DNA of 7,142 nucleotides from an uncultured Porphyromonadaceae bacterium (GTDB lineage Bacteria; Bacteroidota; Bacteroidia; Bacteroidales; Muribaculaceae). The translations under genes and the position numbers were made by a program. Positions 1-5,411 of this stretch are shown here, one piece after another. Within the stretch, counting starts at the first letter, position 1. Every line of letters starts with the position of its first letter. The DNA lies in the NCBI GenBank assembly GCA_937921035.1, contig CALEUL010000010.1, forward strand, positions 1 through 7,142, written 5' to 3'. The notes below the pieces were generated by a model. The model was not told the DNA's origin, searched no databases, and saw only the letters and a program-made list of their open reading frames with translations.

Positions 1-20
1 TTTTAGCCAGTTTAGACTAT

Positions 21-63
21 AAAAAGAGACTGTCCAAACTTGTTAGACAGTCTCACTATTTTT
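21..63. terminator. Bidirectional terminator-like hairpin at left edge
   Basis: A perfect 9-bp stem (GAGACTGTC at 26-34 with GACAGTCTC at 46-54) encloses an 11-base loop. On the minus strand the stem is followed directly by TTTTT (21-25). On the plus strand TTTTT comes four bases later (59-63). The shape fits an intrinsic terminator usable from both sides. Since the next gene rightward begins at 163 on the plus strand, the hairpin most likely ends a plus-strand gene lying left of the window. The stem words also resemble the ends of some Bacteroidales insertion sequences, but no transposase is visible here. Confidence 0.6.
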
Positions 64-123
64 GCCGGAAGCGTTGTCTGGGCCCCGATACCGTTCATCC
101 GGAAAAAGCCTGCCGCTATACTG

Positions 124-154
124 TTCGGTAATTGGGTGATTTTAGCTAATTTTG
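124..154 (+). promoter_or_regulatory. Bacteroidetes-type promoter of the MATE gene
   Basis: The -7 box TAATTTTG (147-154) matches the Bacteroidetes housekeeping consensus TAnnTTTG. TTCG at 124-127, 19 bases upstream, is a 3-of-4 match to the TTTG -33 box. The predicted transcript start, about 4-7 bases past the -7 box, would fall near 158-161. That is only a few bases before the ATG at 163, so the mRNA would have almost no leader. Confidence 0.55.
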
Positions 155-162
155 CAGCCACA

Positions 163-1605
163 ATGGCAGACATATCACAAATACGCCTCGGCGAACACAT
201 ATCTTTCCGGCAACAGCTTGCCCTCACGGCCAAATTGTCGGTACCGGCTATCATCGCACAGCTGTCCACAATCATGATGCAATATATCGACGCATCTATG
301 GTAGGTCATCTCGGCGCCGACGCCTCTGCCTCTGTTGGCCTGATGAACAGCAGCCTCTGGATGGCATGGGGCATAACATCCACAATAACAATGGGCTTCT
401 CGGTACAGGTAGCCCACCGTCTTGGCGCGGGGGACCAAAACAGCGCGCGTGCAGTTCTGCGTCAGGGAATAGTGGCATGCGCGATAGCCGGAGCAATAAT
501 CGCACTACTGGGCATATCACTGGCCTGGAAACTACCGCTATGGCTCGGAGGGGCGGAAGAGATCGCCCCGCAGGCGACGGTTTATTTTTTAGTTTTCGTT
601 TCGGCTATGCCTGTCCTTGCCATGAACTATCTTGCTGGCGGAATGCTCCGTTGTGCGGGCAACATGAAAGTGCCGGCACTCCTGAACATTGGCATGTGCC
701 TGCTCGACGTTATATTCAATTTCTTCCTTATATTTCCGTCGCACGACCTCTACATCATGGGCTCGCACATACACTTGCCTGGAGCAGGTCTCGGAGTACT
801 CGGCGCTGCATTGGGCACGGTTGCAGCCGAATGCCTGTGCGCAGCAGCTGTTATGTACTGGGTATGCCGACGCCAGCCCGATCTATGCCTGCGCGGACCT
901 GAAGCACGCAAGAGCTACCGCCCTACCCTCCAGGTATTGAAACGGGCTTCGCACATCGCCGTGCCGATGACGCTTGAGCACATAATTTTCTGCGGCGCAC
1001 AGATTACTATAACTGTTATTGTAGCCCCACTCGGCGTGGTTGCCATAGCGGCAAATGCCTTTGCAGTAACCGCCGAGAGCCTGTGCTACATGCCCGGCTT
1101 CGGTATAGGTGAAGCTGCCACTACCCTATGCGGACAATGCTACGGAGCGCGCCGCTACAACCTTGTACGCCGTTTCGCATGGCTCACGACAGGCGTTGGA
1201 ATTGCGGTAATGAGCGTTATGGGCGTGGCTATGTTTGTATGCGCAAGATGGATGATGGGAATAATGTCGCCTGTGGATGCCATCGTAGACCTTGGCGCGG
1301 AAATTCTGCGCATAGAGGCATGGGCCGAGCCTATGTATGCGGCTTCGATTGTGGCATACGGAGCCTTCGTAGGCGTAGGCGACACCATGCTCCCTGCATC
1401 GATGAACTTCGGCAGCATATGGCTTGTACGTATACCTCTCGCGGCGATTATGGCGCCAACAATGGGATTGCGCGGCGTATGGATAGCGATGTGCATCGAG
1501 CTTACCTTCCGCGGCCTGATATTCCTCTGTCGCCTCTACTGGGGCAAATGGCTAAAACCCGACCGCTCGCCGGCCCAGCCCGACCAGTTCCCTGAAGCGG
1601 AGTAA
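163..1605 (+). CDS. MATE family efflux transporter
   Basis: This is a 480-residue inner-membrane antiporter of the MATE family, which exports drugs or other organic compounds in exchange for Na+ or H+. The length is typical, and about 12 hydrophobic segments fall into two MatE halves (roughly residues 20-240 and 255-465). Visible family features are a first-helix region with D43 followed by MVGHLGA (46-52), LRCAGNMKVP (162-171) in the first half, GQCYGAR (324-330) opening the loop in the second half, and GVGDTMLP (404-411). The reading frame stays open upstream to 40, but I chose ATG 163 because the extra residues have no family resemblance, overlap the hairpin at 26-54 and lie upstream of the promoter. 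The soluble tail is short and proline-rich (about 464-480). Substrate cannot be read from the sequence. It converges on lptD with 7 bases between the stops. Confidence 0.93.
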   Translation: MADISQIRLGEHISFRQQLALTAKLSVPAIIAQLSTIMMQYIDASMVGHLGADASASVGLMNSSLWMAWGITSTITMGFSVQVAHRLGAGDQNSARAVLRQGIVACAIAGAIIALLGISLAWKLPLWLGGAEEIAPQATVYFLVFVSAMPVLAMNYLAGGMLRCAGNMKVPALLNIGMCLLDVIFNFFLIFPSHDLYIMGSHIHLPGAGLGVLGAALGTVAAECLCAAAVMYWVCRRQPDLCLRGPEARKSYRPTLQVLKRASHIAVPMTLEHIIFCGAQITITVIVAPLGVVAIAANAFAVTAESLCYMPGFGIGEAATTLCGQCYGARRYNLVRRFAWLTTGVGIAVMSVMGVAMFVCARWMMGIMSPVDAIVDLGAEILRIEAWAEPMYAASIVAYGAFVGVGDTMLPASMNFGSIWLVRIPLAAIMAPTMGLRGVWIAMCIELTFRGLIFLCRLYWGKWLKPDRSPAQPDQFPEAE

Positions 1606-1612
1606 GACGGCA

Positions 1613-4384
1613 TCAGTACCACTCTATGCCGTTGCTGCGAGAAGAGCGCTTGTCGTATTTAAGATCGGAAAGCAGCGACGACTTCACGGAAATGTGGAAG
1701 TTGTAGCTCTTGTACGGCCCCACGGGAACGAAACTTGCACGCATCTGGAAGCAGTGCATGTCGCGCGATATATTACAGTTCATATACGCGAGCTTGTGGG
1801 TATCGAAATTGTAAGAGGCCGAAAACGAGAAATTCCAGTTTGGAGTAGGCTGTATATTACCCGAGAACGAGAGGTTCTGCGTTATGCGCCCGTCATATTC
1901 CAACTTTTCCTTATTAAAGGCGCCGTAGCCGTAGTTCACGGAATAGTTCAGCGTAAGACTCCACGGTACCGACCACTTCGCATAGCCGTCCGGATTCATA
2001 TCCATACCGTTGTGGTCGTCCATCTGGTCCTGACGGTCTCGCTCGTTCCGGGCACCGCTCTCGGGGGGATTGTTATTGTCGTTGTTCTTGTTATCGTTGT
2101 TTTTGTTTTTCTTTTTGAAGGTATCGTTGTTGAACGTGTAGCTGAACGACGTGCCTGTGCGCATCAGGCGTCCGAAACCTTTGCCGTGAGCAATACGCAG
2201 ACGGTCTACCTTAACTGGGTTTCCGGCCTCGTTGAGGGCGTACATATAGGGGTCCCAGGTGGCCGACAGGTTGAGATTGAAGCCTTTGGTAAGACGCAGC
2301 AGTATCGAGGTATTGATATCGCTGAAACGCAGCGAGTCGGCGGCGATATTGTAGCTCTGACTAATGTTCAGGTTCTCGATAAGCGATATTTTCTTGTCGC
2401 CTATGGAATCGTTGTCGCTCTTCACCTTCATCTCCAGATTGTTAGACAGGCTTAGGGAGATAGAACCGTTCTTGCCCTGCGACGGCACGCCGAATAGCGC
2501 ATTGGGGAACTTGCTGTACTTGCGCACCTGCTGTGCGCCACGGCTGTCCACATAGCTGTACTGTCCGTAGTAACCGAAGAACGAAGATCCGAAGTCGGGC
2601 GCGCCGCTGAACGAAATCGAGGGGGTGAGAACGTGGCGTATCATCTTCACCTTTTTGCCCAGAAAACCCAGCGGCTGGAAAAAGAGATACATCTTGGTAT
2701 CCATCGACACGCTCGCCGAAAAATCCCACACGTTATAGAAGCCATAGGTTGTATCCATCTGCTCCACACCACGCTCCTGATCCCAGGAGCGGTTGACCTT
2801 GGTAGTATACATACGGTCGTTGAAATTGAGCGACGGCGTTACATTGATAACGTTGAAAATATTGAATGTTGCCGACACCGGCACACGGTGGCTCATACCG
2901 TTGCGCCAGTCCTTGATAAGGCTCTTCTGGAAAAACACATTCTGCTTGGCCGTAAGCGAGTTCTGCAACAGACCCGTATAGGAGAGCTTGATTTTCTCGT
3001 ACCACTTCTGAGCGCCTATGGCCTTCTTGCGTTTGAAAGGATATACCTGCGAGAGCGTCGCGGTAACATTGGGGAAAGATATGGAGAGCGTAGAATCCTG
3101 CGTACGCTGGTTAATGTTGAATGTTGTTGAAAGGCTCCATTTGGTACCGGGGAAACGGTACGTCATGTTGATGGTAGAGCTTTTTGTATTTTCGGTGAAT
3201 GAGGAGTTATAATACGAATTCAGGTCGTTGCGCGAGTAGCCGGAAGTCGCGAAGTTAACGCTGGCCGACAGATTCATATTCGGGTTGGCCTTGGCATCCT
3301 GCGAATGGCTCCACACAACCTGAAAGTTGGTCTGGGTTGAATAGTCCGGCGAACCCTTCTCGCCCGTAATCGTTTTAAGATAACTCAGGTTAAAGTTACC
3401 CGAGTATTTGTATCGCTTGGCATAGGTGGAAGTGGCGCGCAGACCCCAGCTGCCTTTTGTGTATATTTCGCCGGTGAGCGCAAGGTCGATGTTGTCGTTT
3501 ATGGCGAAATAATAGCCGCCGTCACTAAGATAGAATCCGCGGTTGTAGTCATCGCCGAACGTCGGCACGATGATACCCGAGGCATATTTGTCAGTGAACG
3601 GGAAATAACCGAAAGGCACAGCCAACGGCAGCGGCAGACCGGCAAGCACCATATACGCGGGCCCGGTAACTACATTCTTGCCCGGACGCACCTTGGCTTT
3701 GGTAAGCTGAAAGTAGAAGTGAGGATGCTCGTGGTTGTCACACGTGGTGTAACGACCGTTGCGGATATAGAAATCGTTGTCGACGTCTTTCTTGGCAGTA
3801 CCGCCGGTAAGATAGCCCTCGCCCTGCTGTGTAATAACATTGGTGATATAACCCTTCTGCGACTTGAAGTTATAACGCATCGTCTTTGCCTCGTACTCGG
3901 TGCCGCTCTCGGTGAATACAGGCTTGCCTATAAGCATGTCGGAATCCTGACGGCCGACAGCATAGACGGTGTTGTCCTTCAAGTCCATCTGTATCTCGGC
4001 TGCGTCGAGCTGAATGTCGCCGTACTTAACCGAACCGTCGCCGTACATGAAGGCCGAATCGCGACGTATAATCAGCATGGAGTCGGCGGCCGAGAAGTCG
4101 ACCGGCGCATCAAGATCGGTTTTCACATACACTATCCTCGACTTTCGGGCAGGAAGACGCGAACTGTCGGCAGGAACGACCAATATCGAGTCGGAAAGGC
4201 TGTCGGAGGCAAGCACTGCAGGCAAAACAACGGGGCTGGTGTCTCCCTCAGCAAAAACAGAATCATCCTGCCGTCCCGGCACAAAGGGTGTATCGAAACC
4301 GACACCGTCGGGCACGACATCACTCACAAGCGCCAGCATAACTGCCGTCACGAAAAGAAAAATGTAGAGAAGTAGCGCTCTCAA
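1613..4384 (-). CDS. lptD: LPS-assembly outer-membrane protein LptD (OstA/Imp type)
   Basis: The 923-residue protein fits LptD, the outer-membrane barrel that takes LPS from the periplasmic Lpt bridge and inserts it into the outer leaflet. A hydrophobic signal peptide (about 2-20) is followed by a variable linker and an OstA/LptA-like beta-jellyroll (about 95-240, including YGDGSVKYGDIQLDA at 114-128). Then comes a long barrel of alternating strands (about 245-923) opening with PLPLAVPFGYFPF (251-263) and ending in the aromatic pair WY, as outer-membrane proteins often do. The only cysteines are C215, C870 and C878. An Asn/Asp/Lys-rich stretch (757-800) is probably an extracellular loop. The start is TTG at 4384: no ATG or GTG lies between it and the upstream in-frame stop, and the next ATG (residue 16) would destroy the signal peptide. 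It follows fabG by 80 bases, with a terminator-like hairpin between. Family assignment is strong; the exact start is less certain. Confidence 0.9.
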   Translation of the reverse strand: MRALLLYIFLFVTAVMLALVSDVVPDGVGFDTPFVPGRQDDSVFAEGDTSPVVLPAVLASDSLSDSILVVPADSSRLPARKSRIVYVKTDLDAPVDFSAADSMLIIRRDSAFMYGDGSVKYGDIQLDAAEIQMDLKDNTVYAVGRQDSDMLIGKPVFTESGTEYEAKTMRYNFKSQKGYITNVITQQGEGYLTGGTAKKDVDNDFYIRNGRYTTCDNHEHPHFYFQLTKAKVRPGKNVVTGPAYMVLAGLPLPLAVPFGYFPFTDKYASGIIVPTFGDDYNRGFYLSDGGYYFAINDNIDLALTGEIYTKGSWGLRATSTYAKRYKYSGNFNLSYLKTITGEKGSPDYSTQTNFQVVWSHSQDAKANPNMNLSASVNFATSGYSRNDLNSYYNSSFTENTKSSTINMTYRFPGTKWSLSTTFNINQRTQDSTLSISFPNVTATLSQVYPFKRKKAIGAQKWYEKIKLSYTGLLQNSLTAKQNVFFQKSLIKDWRNGMSHRVPVSATFNIFNVINVTPSLNFNDRMYTTKVNRSWDQERGVEQMDTTYGFYNVWDFSASVSMDTKMYLFFQPLGFLGKKVKMIRHVLTPSISFSGAPDFGSSFFGYYGQYSYVDSRGAQQVRKYSKFPNALFGVPSQGKNGSISLSLSNNLEMKVKSDNDSIGDKKISLIENLNISQSYNIAADSLRFSDINTSILLRLTKGFNLNLSATWDPYMYALNEAGNPVKVDRLRIAHGKGFGRLMRTGTSFSYTFNNDTFKKKNKNNDNKNNDNNNPPESGARNERDRQDQMDDHNGMDMNPDGYAKWSVPWSLTLNYSVNYGYGAFNKEKLEYDGRITQNLSFSGNIQPTPNWNFSFSASYNFDTHKLAYMNCNISRDMHCFQMRASFVPVGPYKSYNFHISVKSSLLSDLKYDKRSSRSNGIEWY
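2069..2116 (-). repeat. Low-complexity Asn/Lys/Asp codon tract inside lptD
   Basis: Residues 757-772 of LptD are only K, N and D, encoded on the minus strand by AAA, AAC, AAT and GAT/GAC codons. The plus strand reads as a run of GTT/GTC/TTT triplets. It is degenerate rather than an exact repeat. It continues into a charged, Pro- and Met-containing stretch (773-800) before the next clear barrel strand (AKWSVPWSLTLNYS), which fits a flexible surface loop. Confidence 0.6.
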
Positions 4385-4406
4385 AGCGGAAAAGCGAGGA
4401 GTATTG

Positions 4407-4447
4407 GAAAAATGTTGCCGGGCAGGTTATCCAACCCGGCAAACATT
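4407..4447 (-). terminator. Intrinsic terminator-like hairpin between fabG and lptD
   Basis: Read on the minus strand, ATGTTTGCCGGG pairs with CCCGGCAACAT, with one bulged T in the left arm, around a short internal region containing ATAA. It is followed by a run of T (4408-4411, plus the T closing the stem). This is a GC-rich stem with a T-run 18 bases past the fabG stop, so it should end or attenuate the fabG transcript. The T-run ends only 23 bases before the lptD start. lptD therefore needs readthrough, or a promoter overlapping the hairpin; an imperfect -7 candidate, AATGTTTG, lies in the left arm. Confidence 0.7.
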
Positions 4448-4464
4448 ATATGAGCAAGGAATTA

Positions 4465-5211
4465 TTACATATTCATGCCGCCGTCCACCTGGATAACCTG
4501 ACCGGAGACGTAGGACGACATATCGGAAGCGAGGAAAGTAGCCACATCGGCGATATCCTCCACCTTGCCACCACGGCGCAGGGGAATTTTCTTGATCCAT
4601 TCCTCACGCACTGCGTCGGGGAGCTGTGCGGTCATGGCGGTTTCTATGAAACCGGGAGCGATAGCGTTCGCACGGATACCGCGAGAGCCCACTTCCTGGG
4701 CGATGCTCTTTGCCAGAGCAATCAGACCAGCCTTGGAAGCGGCGTAGTTTGACTGACCAGCGTTACCGTGAACGCCTACAACAGAAGCCATGTTGATGAT
4801 GGAACCGCCACGCTGACGCAGCATTATTGGCAGAACGGCGTTGATGAAGTTGAACGCGCTCTTGAGGTTTACAGCGATAACTGCATCCCACTGGGCCTCG
4901 GTCATACGCATCATCAGACCGTCTTTGGTGATACCTGCGTTGTTAACAAGAATATCGATGCGGCCGAAATCTTTATGCACTTCGGCAACAACTTCTTTAG
5001 TCTGGTTGAAATCGGCGGCGTTGGAAGCATAGCCTTTCACCTGTACACCGAGGGCGGCAATCTCAGCCTCGGTGGCTTTGCCGTTTTCGTCAATGACAAG
5101 ATCGGTGAAAGCGATGTTGGCGCCTTCAGCGGCAAAACGTAAGGCAAGGGCCTTGCCGATGCCGCGGGCAGCGCCTGTTATCAGCGCCGTTTTTCCTTCA
5201 AGTAATTTCAT
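4465..5211 (-). CDS. fabG: 3-oxoacyl-ACP reductase FabG (short-chain dehydrogenase)
   Basis: A 248-residue cytoplasmic SDR enzyme that in the FabG role reduces 3-oxoacyl-ACP to 3-hydroxyacyl-ACP with NADPH in type II fatty-acid synthesis. All classical SDR motifs are present: the cofactor glycine motif TGAARGIG (12-19), NNAG (90-93), and the catalytic tetrad N115, S143, Y156, K160 in the YAASK context. PG follows at 187-188, and the C-terminus GQVIQVDGGMNM (237-248) is typical of FabG. Length and gap-free motif spacing match the family. The ATG at 5211 gives the standard short N-terminus before the first strand (KTALITG). It has its own near-consensus promoter and precedes lptD on the same strand. 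Many SDRs act on other substrates, but overall similarity favours true FabG; whether the genome has a second copy is unknown. Confidence 0.92.
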   Translation of the reverse strand: MKLLEGKTALITGAARGIGKALALRFAAEGANIAFTDLVIDENGKATEAEIAALGVQVKGYASNAADFNQTKEVVAEVHKDFGRIDILVNNAGITKDGLMMRMTEAQWDAVIAVNLKSAFNFINAVLPIMLRQRGGSIINMASVVGVHGNAGQSNYAASKAGLIALAKSIAQEVGSRGIRANAIAPGFIETAMTAQLPDAVREEWIKKIPLRRGGKVEDIADVATFLASDMSSYVSGQVIQVDGGMNM

Positions 5212-5242
5212 AATTCTAAAATTTCTCGGTTTAAATCCACCG

Positions 5243-5273
5243 CAAAGTTAACCATTTTCGCGCACTCTGCAAA
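5243..5273 (-). promoter_or_regulatory. Near-consensus Bacteroidetes promoter of fabG
   Basis: On the minus strand TTTG (5270-5273) is followed after exactly 19 bases by TAACTTTG (5243-5250), a full match to TTTG-N19-TAnnTTTG. The expected transcript start is near 5236-5239, giving a leader of roughly 25-28 bases that is A/T-rich and lacks a clear Shine-Dalgarno sequence. Confidence 0.8.
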
Positions 5274-5339
5274 AAGAATCACAATGTAAGGTTTATCTGC
5301 GTTCATAATCGGTTTCTGGTAAGTCGACTACGACTGCAG

Positions 5340-5380
5340 AAAAGTGGCTGTGCCGTAAAAATTGATTACGACACAACCAT
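5340..5380 (-). terminator. Intrinsic terminator of the lipoprotein gene
   Basis: On the minus strand a 14-bp stem (TGGTTGTGTCGTAA with TTACGGCACAGCCA, two G-U pairs in RNA) encloses a 7-base loop. The right arm is followed by C and then TTTTT (5340-5344). It begins 31 bases after the lipoprotein stop codon. This is the clearest terminator in the window and separates the lipoprotein gene from fabG. Confidence 0.85.
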
Positions 5381-5411
5381 ATATCCTTACAAGTATTTAA
5401 ATAATTATAAT

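Noticed and set aside
26..54. Insertion-sequence terminal repeat at the left edge
   Set aside because: The GAGACTGTC word is similar to some IS ends, but here it forms a closed hairpin with T-runs and no transposase or second end is present, so a terminator explains it better.
40..162. In-frame N-terminal extension of the MATE protein back to ATG 40
   Set aside because: The 41 extra residues show no family resemblance, run through the terminator-like hairpin at 26-54 and lie upstream of the predicted promoter.
366..1595. Long open frames in other frames over the MATE gene (for example 366-902 and 1128-1595 on the plus strand)
   Set aside because: They overlap a well-supported MATE gene, have arginine/cysteine/proline-rich low-quality translations and no recognisable domain; they are compositional shadows.
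1694..4375. Plus-strand open frames antisense to lptD (1694-2455, 2633-3130, 3719-4375)
   Set aside because: The translations are Val/His/Arg-rich mirror images of the LptD codons, without motifs, signal peptides or promoters of their own.
4450..5142. Plus-strand open frames antisense to fabG (4450-4752, 4768-5142)
   Set aside because: They lie wholly opposite an SDR gene with all catalytic motifs and have no homology signal.
5326..5341. Small palindromic motif near AGTCGACTACGACT
   Set aside because: Only a five-base stem with a four-base loop, downstream of the lipoprotein terminator; no sign of function.
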